Part shown: positions 47,001-62,000 of the stretch, in pieces
Numbering within the stretch: position 1 is the stretch's first letter
Layout of the letters: every line of letters begins with the position of its first letter
NCBI GenBank assembly: GCA_008933995.1
Contig: WARS01000645.1
Coordinates: 2,170,001-2,234,000, forward strand
Direction of reading: 5' to 3'
DNA: 64,000 bases
Source: Datnioides undecimradiatus
Taxonomy: Eukaryota > Chordata > Actinopteri > Lobotiformes > Datnioididae
Translations under genes and position numbers: made by a program
The notes under the pieces: model-generated
Databases searched by the model: none
What the model was told of the DNA's origin: nothing
What the model saw: the letters and a program-made list of their open reading frames with translations, nothing else

Positions 47001-50000
47001 TTCATTGTTTATCATGTTAACTATATACTGTTAGTAAATAAGCGGAATATGGAGGTCAGAAAATATTAAATAGATAATATTATACAATATAGTGTTTTTA
47101 ACTTTCCCCATTCAGCCAGCAATGATACTGAGGCAGCTATTGTTTACCCAGTGAGTACTTTGTAACATCCCCCTTCATTAGATTAGTCTAAGATGAGTTA
47201 AATGGGCTATTAAATATGAACAACAGTGAGTGATAATTCAATTCAGTGCTGTGATTTCTTGCCTAATGAACTGGAAACATAAATCAGGCTAAAAGCTGAT
47301 GTAACCCATTGAATTACAGGCCTGTGATTGTTGTTTGTGTGCATTCACTTGTATCATATTGAGACGGTTGTTTCACAGAGAACCAATGTTGATTTGTAGC
47401 TTACAAGTGAAATAAACTGTGCAAAAATCTACATTTATTAATCTTTCCATCCACAGACACAATTAGTCTGTGAAAAGCACTTTTCCATTTTGGTTGAGGC
47501 ATGTTGATTATCACATTGTTTATCACTCAAATTTGAGTCCTTCTCAAATGATTTCAAGTCTGCAAGATTGCTCTGCATAACCAACCAACACACAGTGTGC
47601 AAACATTTTATTGATAATGAAATGAATAATGAAAACTGAAGCAAAAACTTTTTCATTTGCCTGTTTAAGTGGTTATTTTATGATCAGTTTGTAGTTAAGT
47701 ATGTAAACATGCAGCTGACATGAAGACATCAGCATTTATTATGTAGTTACCTGATGAACACAAGTCCATTTTTCATTGTAATGTCAGTCTCCACCAACTC
47801 CTGATGGAAATATCTTTTTAGCAGCTAAATGCTCCACTTAGTTTTTTTCTAGTAGTCTCTAACTTTGTCTGCTTGGAGCCAGAAAGGTAGTGCACGGTGA
47901 GTCTGTCTGAGTTTTATTGTGCCTGCTGCTGCTGACATGTAGGTTTTTAGAGTAAAGTGAAACAGTAAAGTTCTGGGCTGTAAACCAAAATGGTGAGCTT
48001 AAATGCTAAAACACTGAAGACCTGAGGGGGAGCTTTTCATTTCTGTGGGTTCATCTCTACAAATGATCCCTGTAATATCACACATCTGTCCCACTGTGAA
48101 TGTAAAAATATTGATTAGAGCAGATTTAATTTCAGCCTGTTCTGGTGTAAAGTGCAGGGAGCAGTCAGTCAATTAAAAGCAAGGTACCTAATAAAGTAAG
48201 GTATAATCTTTAATCAAATGGGGTTTTTTTTGATCCGTCTGCTACTGTTTCTTTATGCTAATAGTGCTGCCCATCTCAGCCATGCACCATCTGACTGATG
48301 TGTTTCCATGGTGATGAGGGTTGATAGTTGAAGTGTCTAATGCACTGGAGCACATACAGTAAGTTGAACGTGGTAGAAACACAGAGAAATTAGGTAAGAG
48401 GAAATTTATGGCGAAGATACCAACACATTTTCCATATAGTCAAACAGAAACAGTGGAGGTGATGAGTTATCCGTCTGTGTGTCTGTCTGTCTATTTATCT
48501 GTGTTACTGTGCGTAACTTTTATCAGAATATTTATGAATATTAAAGTGGAATTCTGTATTATTGACTGTGAACATCTATTGGTGTCTGTGTTAGTATTTG
48601 TGAGTTTGTGGCTAACGTGGTGGTGCTCTGGGATGCTGCTGTGCTTGACTAAGAATAGCATCCTTGCTGGTCCTTTTGCCTGCAGTCACTGTCTGAATAT
48701 CATGTCAACACAACGGCACCTAACACACACAGACTCTACTACACACTGCTGGTACCTGTGCTATTTGTAGCCCACCTTTTACTGTACCGTGAGTAGGATC
48801 TATCTCTCGCTCTTTCTGTCAGCGCAATACATGTTCAAACAGATGTGTAAAGCCTATGAAACAACAGGCGAAATGAACTTAATTTAAAAGGCAATCTGTG
48901 TGTCAGGAATGATGGTATATGTGTTGAAATGTCCCAGAGCCATGTGGGTATTTTAAATTGTGTGTGTGTCCAGGCATCATTGACGTCAACCTCATCAGGT
49001 ACAAAATGCGTTTCAGTCTCCTTGTCACATTGTGCTGTTGTTGTTAATAGTTCTACAGTTATTTGTTTATTTTTATTCACATTTTTTGGTTTGTTCGTCT
49101 TTGGAATGCCAGAATTTAAAATCAGCATTAAAACAAGTGAATGAAAACATACCAAACTGAACAAATCCTCAACTGCGTCTTTGGGTCCAACAAACAATCA
49201 ATGTGCTGTTTGGCTGATTATAGAAAATGAGTTCAGCCTTTTATCCAAGGAACCGTGCTGTACTTTGTTTAGTGCGATGAAACAGGTATTGATTTTGTAT
49301 GGATGATGCACAAACATCGACTTGCACATTTATATTAGCTAATTACTCAGAGAAAGCCTGAGAGATAAATAGAAAAACCCTTCTATCTGCATAAAATCTA
49401 GGTATTTAGCAGTTCTAGTTAGAGTGCAGTTTATTTTACATTTGATATTTAAATATGCTATTGAAGATACTGTATAGAAGTAGAAGTCTTACTTAAAAAT
49501 GTGTGATTTTATTTGTAAATAATAAAAGTATTTAATATATGTTCTAAGTGAAAAGTGCCCTGAGATAATTTCTGTTACAATTTAGCAAGATATAAATTGA
49601 ATTAAACTGAACTGAGTTAAAATAGCCGTGACTTGTAATCCAATGTGGGATGAGCCAGATGTTCAGCATGACACAGAAATAAAAATAAACCAAATTAAAA
49701 CTAAAACGGAAACTATAGTAAAAAGGAAAGTGATCAGAAATAAATGACGTGTGTCTGGCTTTAAAGCTGATGACTAAGTGAAATGACAGTGTAGAAGATA
49801 TCAGACGACAGAAATGTGTGGAATATGTAAGTTATGAACAACATACAGATATGCTGTGGCATGAGCTATTTAACAACACAAAGATGGTTTGGACAGTGGT
49901 TCGACAGAATAAGTCCATGCTAAACGTATTCAATCTCAGGACTTCAGGTTTTATCCTCTCTGCTCCTCTGGAAGCGAAGGAGAGCGCAAGCAAATGATTG

Positions 50001-53000
50001 AAACACAGTGGCTTCATCCCACAAACGTGTTGTTGTGGAACTCGAAGCTGAGTCTGATCCTCTGACGGCCGCTGCAAGTAACGGCTCACATATTTGTGTC
50101 TGCGCATGCCAGACAGATGAGCTGACTTTTGTGACTGGACATAGTGATGCTGAGTGCAGGGCAAGACAGGGCTTAAAGCTCTCTCCGTCTGTCTCTCTCT
50201 CTCCCTGTCTCTCTGTCTGTCTGTCTCTCTCTCATTGTTATCCTCTAGCTTAAAGCAGGCTTGTGGCTGGGGAAGCCGCATTAGCAATGCGAGGAGCTGT
50301 ACAAGCCTTGATGGTTATGTAAACCCCACCCAACACACACACATACAACACACACACAACACACACAACACACAAACAAGCCCTTAAGCCTCTCTCTGGT
50401 CTGTAGCCGGCACACGCTAGCAAGTGTCTCTCACCCGCTTATCGTTACATCATTACTGTACAGGCCTACTTTCTCCCTGTGGCAGCCTCAAAGCAATGTA
50501 TATTTTCAGATGTTATGATACACGAGGAAAATAAATATGCAATATGCTGCAAAGTACAGCTGTCCGTGAATATATTACTTTTTGCTTCCGGTCAATACGC
50601 AAACGCTACTATAAAAGTCTATTTATCAGTTGGAAAAAAATGCAAACTTTCTATATTTAAGATTATGTACATTCAGATTGAATTCCCCCTTCATTTCCAT
50701 TTAAATAATACATTTAAAGACTTCAGTGAATGTTTTTGTTGTTGTTTGTTGTTTTCATGATTATCAGTCTTCAATAAATATGTATAGTGGGAACAGATAT
50801 TAAAAAATAAAATATTAAAATTAAAACTTAGAGTTTTTAGAAGCCCTTACCCTTTTCTTTTGTTATGGAAAAACATTCCATAACAAAAGACTTTTACTTT
50901 TTTGCTTTTTAAAATCACTTTGCATAAAGAAAATGTGATGCTGTGTTGTCCCTGTAATGTACAGGCCCTAAGGAATGTACTCATGCATAACCACATGCAA
51001 AACAAACATCAGCATGTTGAGATTTACATATGCACATATGTACTTTGTGAATTATGTATACCCTGATTATAGTGTCCAAGTATCCAAGTAGCTTTGAACA
51101 AGATAAGCATGTATACAAGCTGGATGGACAATTAAAATGACTGAAGTCTGCCTAAATATGCAGGAGGAGACATTAATCATTTGTCATTTTCTTTAAAATA
51201 AGTAATAAAAGATGAGCTCACATAAATGATGATTTATGATCTTGTGAAAAGTCATTAACTTTGTCATGTTTATCACACATTTGGCTGTGTTTTTGGTGTT
51301 TCTAGTTTCTTCTTTTTGTCATGTTATCATAGGTTATGGCTTGACTTAAAGAGATCATTGAGGGTTTTTTATAGTGTGGTTGTATGAGGTGCTTATCCAC
51401 ACTTAGTATTTTATCCATAGTTAATGGCGGTCAGTGCTCCAGCAGTTTGGAGAAGCAGCAGGAGGCTAAGCAACTACTGTGGACGGGGTCACCAGCAAAA
51501 TGTATTTTAGCCAAATTACTACTGGACACCGTATATAAGATATTTTTGCTACTTTGCAGTTACATGACCTTTTCTGATGAGAGGTTGGAGCTGTTATATC
51601 CATTACGGCTCTCTCCTTGACTCCTTTAACAAAAACAGTAATTTTTCCTCACTGGACACTGGAGCTGCTGGGCTAACACTGCCTTGATCAGTTAGTTTAT
51701 TTATGTTGTGTGACTTTTGCGAGTCTGAACTAACCATTTAAAGGATATAAGGAGAGTGTGGATAGATGTAACGACTTCAGTCTGCTGTCAGAAGACATTA
51801 TCAGACAGCAAGGTAAGGCAGTGAAAATATTCATACATTAATCATTAATAGACTGGTATCCTTAACTATCCTTTGAAGTTTAATTGCGAGGTTTTGATTT
51901 TGAGTCAAAAAAACATTTGGAATTCACTGTACTGACATCTGTCATTGATATGTCCATAATATGTAGAAAAATTGATTTTCTTCCGATTTTCATTGCAATT
52001 CCACTTGAAAAGAACTTTGTGGTCTCACAGTATGTATCTAATTTCACTCTTTTTTTTTTAAGTCTTTAATGAAAGAGTTGCTTGAAACTGCCTTAAAATG
52101 CTCAAATATTTTTGTGTTTGTTATGAAGGTGGTGTTATTTCTAAACATTATTCTTCTACTAACCAAAGACCTGACAGAACCACTCATGTAAATCACCTAA
52201 TTAGATCATTGATATCAGTGCGGCGATGCTGGAGGTGATCTAACGTGCTGTGACATGACAGCTTGTAATGTGTTTTGACAGACTGGCAGAACGTGGTGCT
52301 TTAAAGACAGGCTGGCCTTGTAGGTCATTACCCAGAGGCATCATGGCACTCAAAGAAGATGTGACCCTTTCAAAGAGCTGTAGGAGGCCTAGCACCTCCT
52401 GATCAGGAACAGTCCACAGGAAGTTAACAGTCGGGAATATTCCTGAATCAAATCATGACTCAAATCACAAATTAATTGACAATGTGAATGGTTTTAATAT
52501 TCACTACAATTAATCCACATTGAACTCATCAAAAAATTTACAACAGAAGTTTTCCTCCGTATCAAAGTAATCCAGTGATGTTTGTCCATCTGAGGTATAT
52601 TGCAAACAGCAGCCGCTAATAGCTAATTCAGCATATTGTTAATAGCACCAATTTATCAAATATAGGCTAAAACAGAAAGTACTAATACTTGTACTAAGAT
52701 CAAACAGGTTTTAGAACCACACATATACTTATACTATATTTGGGGTTTCATTTGTAGTGCAGTTTATGCAGCACAAACACATCACAGTGTGTGTTATGAG
52801 GTCCTGTGCAGATTAGTGAATGTTACGCTGCTGTAATCAGTTCATAAAACTGGAAACATTTGCCCGGTAATCCCTCTGATGATATTTGTTGTACATCTGA
52901 GACAACTACGGTGACTAATACGTTGCTCTTTCCAGCAGGAAAGATGTTTCCTTTCCTCACCCCTTCAGAGATGCAAGAGCTGTCTGCTGGACATTGCCTT

Positions 53001-56000
53001 ACTTGTTTTTAGTGAACACTTTTAACAACAATGCGCCAAATGGATGTTGTGATGTGGGCACAGGCAAATCTGGGAGGATCAAGTTACTGTAACAGTTTAA
53101 CAGAGGCCAGAGTAATACAGTAATGTAATAGGCATTATTCTTGCAGCTACATTGCCAGCAAGAAGCATTGATCTTTACAGTACTCATAACAATGGAACAG
53201 TTGAAAGTACGGCTTTAAAGTTGAGCACTCAGTGCCGTGACTCCACACTTTACATTACAGGCTGTGAGATCAGTTTGGTGTTATTTTACACTCACTCTTT
53301 GCACAAATGTTGTGATGCAGGAAATTAAGAATCTTCACTAAAAGTTAAAGTGATGAAGGATAAATGACCTTGCCCTCATTTTCCTTTTAATAAATCAGGT
53401 TGCTTGAGGAAGTAGTGCACATTAGATGTAATTGTGTATTTAAAATGTATGACTATTTAATAAAATATTATATATATATATAAAGGTGTAATCCCAGTGC
53501 TCATTGTGGTATTAATACTGGAACAGTCAGTGACAATACTTCCTGTTTTGAAGAGCTTTGGGAAAAAGCATTTAGTCCAATCATTATTTTGAAATAGATA
53601 ACAGTCAGTGTAATCTTCCTAATACCACCTAATACGCTGCAGTGGTTGTGGTTATATTGTTGGCTGTTTTAGTGCCTCTAGGCCCTGCTTAGATACAAGA
53701 TTTCTGATATGAGGAGGCAGAAAAGGAAGATCAGCATCTGAATGGTCTGAAATGGGTTTTTGTAAGTCTACCAGCTGCAATTAGCAAAGAATTTAAGAAT
53801 TGACTCACAGCGGTGGTGAGCTCATATTGAAAGATATTGATAGATATTGATATCTATCAATTGAAAGACAATATTTCTAACTGTAATCTCTGTGTTTTCA
53901 GCAATGGATATATGTTCTTCCTCTGGCCACAGAGTTCACTTTTGTCCAATAACCTTTAAAAACACATCATTGAGCCATGCTGCTGCACTGGGTGACATGT
54001 TGCTTCACTACCATGAACACAAACACTGTAGTTTATTTTGACTCAATCCCACATACTTTGTTCCCCTGCCCCAAATACTTACTAGAGCACCAAATGTGAA
54101 TTAATCCGCCACTAAAAATAGTTCCCAACTAATTCACTGTTCCCTCCCGTTTGTTTGAGTAACAAACTGCAGTGAACTGATGTTTTTCTAAATGTTCATT
54201 TTTTACCTATTTAAAAGAGTTGTATCTTTGGGACTGAGCGCTAAGGACAGGAACACACTTTTTTGACTTAATTAAAACCAGTATTATTAAACATAGTATA
54301 CCACATTGAGAGTACCAGTTGTGGGAAAAGCACTCAGCTGTTTACATTGGTGAAAATGGCTACATATATAAATGTATCGTATCTCTCTGATTACTTTGCA
54401 TCTGTGTTCTGTGATACAGCACTACTTCCTTGTCATTTTTGGTCATGATGGACAAAAACCACTGGAGCTTCGGACAGAAGAAGAGTCAGAATGCAATGAG
54501 TGGGTGGAGTTCATCCAGCAGGCCAGGTAAGGAAAGACTCAAATCAAGATTCCTCTTTAATTTGCAGTTAAGTATATTTACTTAAGCACTGCACTTAGTA
54601 ATCATTTTTGGGTAAGTTGCTGAATTTTTCCTTTAGCTTCATTATACTATCTTTATCTACACCTCGACTAGATTTCAGTGAGTTTTTCTGGGTAGGTTGG
54701 GAAATACTGGACTAAACTATCGAACTGTATATAAAGTAGTTCTAACTAGCTCCACCTGGAGCAGCTACAACAGTAAAATGCTGCTCTAACATTGATGCAT
54801 CAGTATTAACCATCTAATAAAGTCACAGAGTCAGATATCAGTCACAGGGGACATTTTACTGTACAACCAGTATGACTTCACCCAGAGAAAGAGTTTGAAT
54901 GCAGCACTTTCACTTGGAGGGGATATTTACATTATAATATTGATACTCTGCTGAGGGATCTGAGAACATTTTCACTCATGTCAATATAACCTTTATTTAT
55001 ATAGTCAACATCCCACTGTCCCATCCCATCCCATTTAAGAAAAGAACACACTAAAGAATACACATTTACCAAATTTAGCATATTTCATGAATTAGATGTT
55101 AAATAACTCAAACTGTTTTCCTACTTTTCTTTCTTTTTGTGCTGATACACATTTGACACAAATACCACGTGTTATTTCTTATTTGCTTAACATCTGAGAT
55201 TGTGTGTGTGCGTGTGTGTGTGTGTGTGTTCTGCTCGCAGCAGTTCACATTTAGGTCACACTGGTGCTGTATTGCTACACTGGTTACATCACAGACTTGA
55301 TCTCGCCACTCGACCTCTGTTTCTCTCTGCTCTCTCTGTGGTGTTGTCTTTCCTGTTTATATTTAAACATTCATTTTAAAATATGAAAATAGGATGCTTA
55401 ACAAATCACCTTTGTTTATTCTCATACAATGATGTGTTCCTGTATATAGACATGATGTTGGTCTTCACTCTCCCTTCTCACTTGAAGCTCTCTGTTTGTG
55501 TTGAGGCAAATAAGTCACTCTTGTGTCACAATGTGCTTGTGCTTTTCCTATGCTCCCTTTAGTTACTCTGACATCATCATTGAGCGTGAGATCCTGATGC
55601 AGAAGTACATCCACCTGGTCCAGATCATGGAGACTGAGAAGGTTGCAGCCAATCAGCTTCGCACTCAGCTGGAGGACCAGGACACTGAGATCGAGAGACT
55701 TAAAGCTGAGGTATGCATGAGTGCATCCACATCTGCGTGTGCATGAATACATAAATCCACATACTGCCGTGCACACATGCATGTGAACTGGCACTCTGAT
55801 ATGGAGCCATGCAGATCAAAGCATGCATATGCATCTGGCATGATGGGAAAACACTTGCGTTTAGAGCTCATGTGTCTCTTAAATTAAAGCGCAGAAGGGC
55901 TCCTGTGACTCCAAGCCCATTACTTCCTTATCATGCAATGAGATATTTGTTGTTTTGAACCTCTGAAGTGGTTTCATGAATATTTTAACCTCTGTGCCAG

Positions 56001-59000
56001 TATATTCACATGGAGACTGTTGTGTTGTGCCAGATTGTAGTGTTGAACAAAACCAAGGAGAGGATGCAGCCTCACCAGAGCAATCAAGAGGAGGAAGACC
56101 CAGATATTAAAAAGATCAAAAAGGTAAATTGTTGGTTTTACATGAAAATGCACAAAGTAACAAAGAAAGAGGATCAAAGAGAGACACCTAATGCGCTCTG
56201 GCTGTGCAGGTGCAAAGTTTCATGCGTGGCTGGCTGTGCCGGAGGAAGTGGAAGATCATCGTCCAGGACTACATCTGTTCACCTCATGCTGAGAGCATGA
56301 GGAAAAGGAACCAGATTGTCTTCAACATGGTGGAAGCAGAGACAGAATACGTCCACCAGCTCTCCATTCTGGTGAACTGTTTCCTGAGGCCGCTCCGCAT
56401 GGCTGCCAGCTCTAAGAAACCTCCCATCAGCCACGATGACGTCAGCAGCATATTTCTCAACAGGTGCAACTAGCTCCTTTGTATTTTGTATCACACTGAA
56501 TGTCACACAAACATTTTATATTCTAGATTATAGCTACAGTCATAAACTCATTCAGAGCGATCTGACACTAGTTTTCCTCCTTTAGTGAGACCATCATGTT
56601 TCTGCATGAGATCTTCCATCAAGGTCTTAAAGCTCGGATTGCCAACTGGCCCACACTAGTTCTGGGTGAGTATTGCAGAGGTTACAGTCATGTCTCTTTA
56701 TACAGTTTGCTTGTTTTAGCTAATGAGTTGAAGTTAACATAAGCATTACATCAATGCAAACCATTTTAATATTATTTTAGACTTTATGTCCCACCTTCCA
56801 AGTGACAATATGGTTTCTGTAATTTCTCAGCAGTGAAACAGGTTTGAAACCAAATGCGTGACTCAGAGACAGAGACATGATCAGAAACAAGTTCATGTTT
56901 ACTCAGGGGAAAAAAGAGGCAAGAGGCAAAACAAAGCAGGCAGGTGGAAAAAGGCAAACAGGGTCAGGCTGATAGGTAAGATCTAATGGGCCGACTGGAG
57001 TTCATGCAGACAAAACAGATTCTGGGAAAGTCAAAGAAGAAATGCATTTGACAATGTGGCAAAAAACTGAGTGGAAATGTTTTATTTCCTTACAGACAAG
57101 GGCTAACAGGTTGTTGGCCTGACATAATATCAGTGCAGATTGAAAAATAAAAAACTGTTACTGTTGTCATCTTCATGAAGACACTTTTATCTTAAGCTCT
57201 TTGTGTTTTCTCTGTTTTCTTTTTTCACATACAGCGGACCTGTTTGACATCCTCCTGCCCATGCTGAACATTTACCAGGAGTTTGTGCGTAACCACCAGT
57301 ACAGTCTGCAGGTTTTGGCAAACTGTAAGCAAAACAGAGACTTTGACAAGCTGCTGAAACAGTATGAGTCCAACGCTGCTTGTGAGGGACGGATGTTGGA
57401 AACGTTCCTCACTTATCCCATGTTCCAGGTACTATTTCCCACTTTCAAGTAGCAGCAAGTTCCTATTACTATGGAAATGTTGGTACTGTGGATGAAACAA
57501 GACCATGGGGGACCACAGACTAACTACTGCACTTCTTAAAAAAGATTCTATATGCAAACTATATCACCAAAGTGTGTTTTACTCTGTCCTTCAGATTCCA
57601 CGATACATTATCACTCTTCATGAGCTGCTGGCTCACACACCTCATGAGCATGTGGAACGCAAAAGTCTTGAATTTGCCAAATCCAAACTGGAAGAGCTCT
57701 CAAAGTGAGTATGTGCCGATTTTATAGACATGTATTGTTGGATGGTGATGATGCTCATGATGATTGGTCGTGTTTTCAGGATGATGCACGATGAAGTGAG
57801 TGACACCGAGAACATCAGGAAGAATCTGGCCATAGAGAGGATGATTGTAGAGGGCTGTGACATCCTGTTAGACACAAGTCAAACCTTCGTCAGACAAGGT
57901 GAGCCCCTCTTCATCATCTGCCTTTCTTAGTCTCTTTTACTACATCACTTTCTACTCACCTCTGCCTACTGCTCCACAACCAGGGTCTCTAATCCAGCTG
58001 CCATCCAGCAGTGAGCGGGGCATGCTCAGTAAAGTTCGCCTGGGCTCCCTCTCACTGAGGAAGGAAGGAGAGAGACAGTGTTTTCTGTTTACCAAACACT
58101 TCCTCATCTGTACCCGCACATCTGGGGGAAAGCTTCACTTGCTCAAGGTCAGCCCCACCTGTACAAGTATCTTACACTGAAGTAAACTGCAGTCAAAGTT
58201 TACTACAAGTTAATACCACACCACTGGGCTGGGTGGCAGTCCTATTATCTGGTGAACTTCTGACACACAGTCCTTTTTACACCTGACCTTTTATCTTCCC
58301 CTAACAGCAAGGAGGAACGTTGTCTCTGATAGAGTGTACTCTCATTGAAGAACTAGACGCCAGTGATGAAGACTGTGAGTGTCTTTATACCAAATCATAT
58401 CAAAGCCTGGTGTTTTTGGTTTTAATTCAACATTTGCTGTTAACTGAGGTGTGGATTGTATGTCTACCACTGCAGACAATGCAGCGGGTCAAGGCTTCAG
58501 CCATCTGGAGTTCAAAATTGTGGTAGAGCCTCCCGATGGTCAGTCCTTCTCTGTTGTCCTCTTGGCTCCATCTCGCCAAGAAAAGGCTGCGTGGACCAGT
58601 GACATTAGCCAGGTGTGTGTGAAGTTGCAGTGCACTGATGATGGCTTTGATCTGGTCTGAATAAGTAAACCAGAGCAGTTGATTGATTCTTCTATCTGTT
58701 TCAGTGCATTGATAACATCCGATGCAATGGCCTGATGACCAGCGTGTTCGAGGAGAACTCCAAAGTGTCTGTGCCGCACATGATCAAGTAAGACAAGAGT
58801 ATTTTGTGATCATCATTTGTCTCATCAGAACAGTAAACCAGTGTAATGTAACTGATTAGTAAGTGAAATGTTACTAAACAAACAAAAACAGAAACCCTAG
58901 CAGAAAATATACTCCTATAATCCTACCTAACTGTCCCAGTGCCCTGAATATTCTGTGAAGCGTTTTAATTTCCAGTAAGAACCAGAGTGCTTGGTGCTGA

Positions 59001-62000
59001 GACCAACAGACAAGCAGTCAGACAGTATTAAAAGGCAGATTAACAGTCTTTTCATGGGTTTTGTTGACAAGAAGAAATTTAAAAAAATAAATACAGCCTT
59101 ATCCTTTTACCACACATGGTGATTGGACGTGTTTTTTAATTTTTTTTGAAGGTCTGATGCCAGACTGCATAAAGATGACGTCGACATTTGCTTCAGCAAG
59201 ACACTCAACTCCTGCAAGGTCCCACAGATCCGGTATGCCAGCGTGGAGCGCCTGCTGGAGCGCCTAACAGACCTGCGCTTCCTGTCGATAGATTTCCTCA
59301 ACACCTTCCTCCACACATACAGGATCTTCACCACAGCTGCCGTGGTCATTGACAAGCTGGCTGACATCTACAAGAAGCCATTTACCTCCATACCTGTCAG
59401 GTACACCACTTCAAAGAGTGCCACCTTCAGTGTGATTGTGTTAATTTGTTGGCTCACATTCATCATCCTCATCGTCACTCCTTCTCCTCATGTAACAGAC
59501 TCATGGCTGCTCACAGAACATTCACTCCCTCTTTCCATTTCCACATTTTCTGTTGTTCCTCCTTATTCAACTCCTTTCTTCATCTGTCACCCTGCGATGC
59601 ACCCCTCTTCTTCCTCTTCCTGTCGCTGTCCCAGGATTGAGCAACATTCATGTGACCGTCTGTCCATCACGTCCCTCTGTCCTGACTACAGTCTGAAGAT
59701 CACACAGCTTGCACTGGACCAGTCCAAGTAAATACCATCTGCAGGACTGGTGATTCACTTCAACCCACATTTGTCAAAGACAGAGCTACAGATCAGCTCT
59801 TCTCCTGTCTCTCAGGTCTCTGGAGCTCTTCTTCGCCACCAACCAGGGCTCATGGGGGACAGATCCCTTGAACAACAAATCCCCGAGGCTGTGCCGCAAG
59901 TTTTCCTCTCCTCCGCCTCTCTCCATCCCCTCTCGCACCTCCTCCCCTGTCCACTGCCGCAAGCTTTCCCTTAGTTCCCCTATCAGTGGGAAAGCAGCAG
60001 CTTTGGACCTGTCCACTACCCCCTCCTCCTCTGCAGCCAACTCCCCCACCTCCAGCCACAGTCCATCCATCTCCTCTCCTCCTCCTGGCTCAACCAGACC
60101 CCCCTCTGGTTTTTCCTCCCCTCCACCCACCGCCACGCGCTCTCCCAGCCTCCCCCAGGCCTCTGGGGTGTCTTCACCACCCCCCATCTGCACCAAGGCC
60201 CCGCTGGACCTCAGCCGTGGTCCCAGCTCCCCAGAGCTGAGCCCAGCTGCAGGGGAGGATGTCAGTGGAGAGCTGCCTCGCCTTGACGCCTTCTGTGGGA
60301 AACTAAGGCGCAGCATCCGCAGGGGTATGTAGCAGGAACACAAAAGCATATGATTCACACTCTCAGTCCCATGTGAACATGAGCACATGTGTGGGCACAC
60401 GCCTGAGAGTCGACTCAAATATACTGTTGTAGTGTTATGAAATTATGGTTTAGAAAGAGGTAAATGCACAGTTTAGGTAGCTTTTCGTCTTATTGTGGAG
60501 ATTACTGACAGCTACTGCAAAGTGACATCACATTCTGCTACCATGAACATGATTTATCACCAATATTGTCCTTGAACCCCACACATAACTAATAGTGCCC
60601 CACCAACCCAAACAGACTAGGGGAACATGACACACATAAATGGGTCACCATTACCCAACGGAGGAATAATCGTGCTCTTAGATCACCATCTGGTTACAGC
60701 TGACAGCTTGTTCACTATAAAAACAGCAGCAGAGCACGAGGTCAGAAAATCCCTGACAACAAACTGGGGAGGAGAGAAAGAGAATGAAGAGATAAATAGA
60801 GCTCTTACATGGCACAGAGTGGTTCCTAAGAGGAAAATGACATATTGAATGGGTGAAATGGAGAGCCCTCCAGTAATACCCAAAATACAGGAGCTTGTGA
60901 CCGAGAAGGCCAAAGATGCCCATGAACGACAGGCTGTCAGGCACGAATGCTCATTCACAGGTTTGATTGTTGATTTTTTAGTATTTTTAGATCACATTTG
61001 AAACACGTTTTGAAATTATATTTTACTTACTTATGTTGCCATAACATGGCTGATATAGAACTTAAAGCTGCACAATTATTATTAATGATTAATTATTAAT
61101 TATTATTGCCTTTTTACAAACAATGGATAAAATTATTTTAGGTAATGTAAAAGGTTTGATGTGTAATAAAGAAAATTACAAAATGTTCTTTCACGTTATT
61201 GTTGTTTTTCTGCAGTATGTCACAGAACCAAGTTTAAGGTTTGACCCTGTCCCTCCCAACAGCTGTTCTGGAGTCAGTATCTCTGGACAAGTTTATTCCT
61301 GAATCACCAGCCAGCAGTGAACCTGGCGACATGTCTCCCTGTCGCTCACCTTCAACGCCAAGGCACCTACGCTACAGACAGACAGGAGGTAGATGTGTAC
61401 AAACACGCAGAATACACAAATTATACGTCATAACAATCTATGCAAACAGAGCAGGCATGTAGTTCTGTACCTCCTTAATGTATTTCACATGTTGTTGTTT
61501 TTTTTAAATATCTCTGGTTCCTTGCAGTCACGTCAGGGGAGAACTCTCGCTGTACAATGTCGCCGGCTTCAGCGTTTGCCATCGCCACTGCTGCTGCTGG
61601 ACATAGCAGCTCCCAGGGTGAGCACTGCAAGTCGCTAACTGAGGGAGGGAACTGTCGTAAATGGTAGATAAATGACAAAAATGACCGTACGTGTTTAAAG
61701 TTGTGGGCATAATCATTTTTCCCTCTCTCTTCCAGGGTTTAGTAACTCTGAGAAAGCCTGTGACAAAGAATTCATCATCCGGAGAGCTGCTACTAACAGA
61801 GTATTGAATGTGCTGCGACACTGGGTCTCCAAGCACTCCCAGGTGAGTCCACAACATGTAATAATGAACATCTCTATGAATCCTTGTAACTTCTAGGACA
61901 GATTCATTACATGCCTTGAAAGGTCACTGAAGACCTGAACTTGGACAGGACACTTTCAGCCTGTCTAAGTGAGCCTTTTTGTTGTGTCTTTGTTTTTTTC

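Larger units (their letters stand above)
41326..54419 (+). other. rasgrf2: rasgrf2 intron 1 (13.1 kb)
   Basis: Long intron without a credible independent gene. It holds a 'gggctgcaac' repeat copy at 42423, a microexon-like 29-nt segment at 44992, a (CCTG)n tract at 45811, a retroposon tail at 49553, a TCTC/TCTG-rich patch near 50180-50232, an AC-rich patch near 50331-50378, a perfect hairpin at 50856, a dispersed repeat at about 51355-51812, and a small palindrome at 53837-53860. Long first introns of neuronal genes often carry enhancers, but nothing here shows one directly. Confidence 0.65.

Noticed and set aside
49832..50287. 151-codon minus-strand frame
   Set aside because: It is built largely on the TCTC/TCTG simple repeat, which translates as Arg/Glu/Asp-rich low complexity.
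50856..50890. Hairpin as a miRNA precursor
   Set aside because: The 15-bp stem is far shorter than the about 30 bp of a Drosha/Dicer substrate.
59243..59731. 162-codon plus-strand frame near the Ras exchanger motif region
   Set aside because: Only the part to 59400 matches RASGRF2. The rest is read-through into the intron past a GTACAC donor, and the true continuation is at 59816.
59786..60418. 210-codon minus-strand frame
   Set aside because: It is antisense to the Ser/Pro-rich rasgrf2 exon; its Gly/Glu-rich composition is the mirror of the SSPPP codons.
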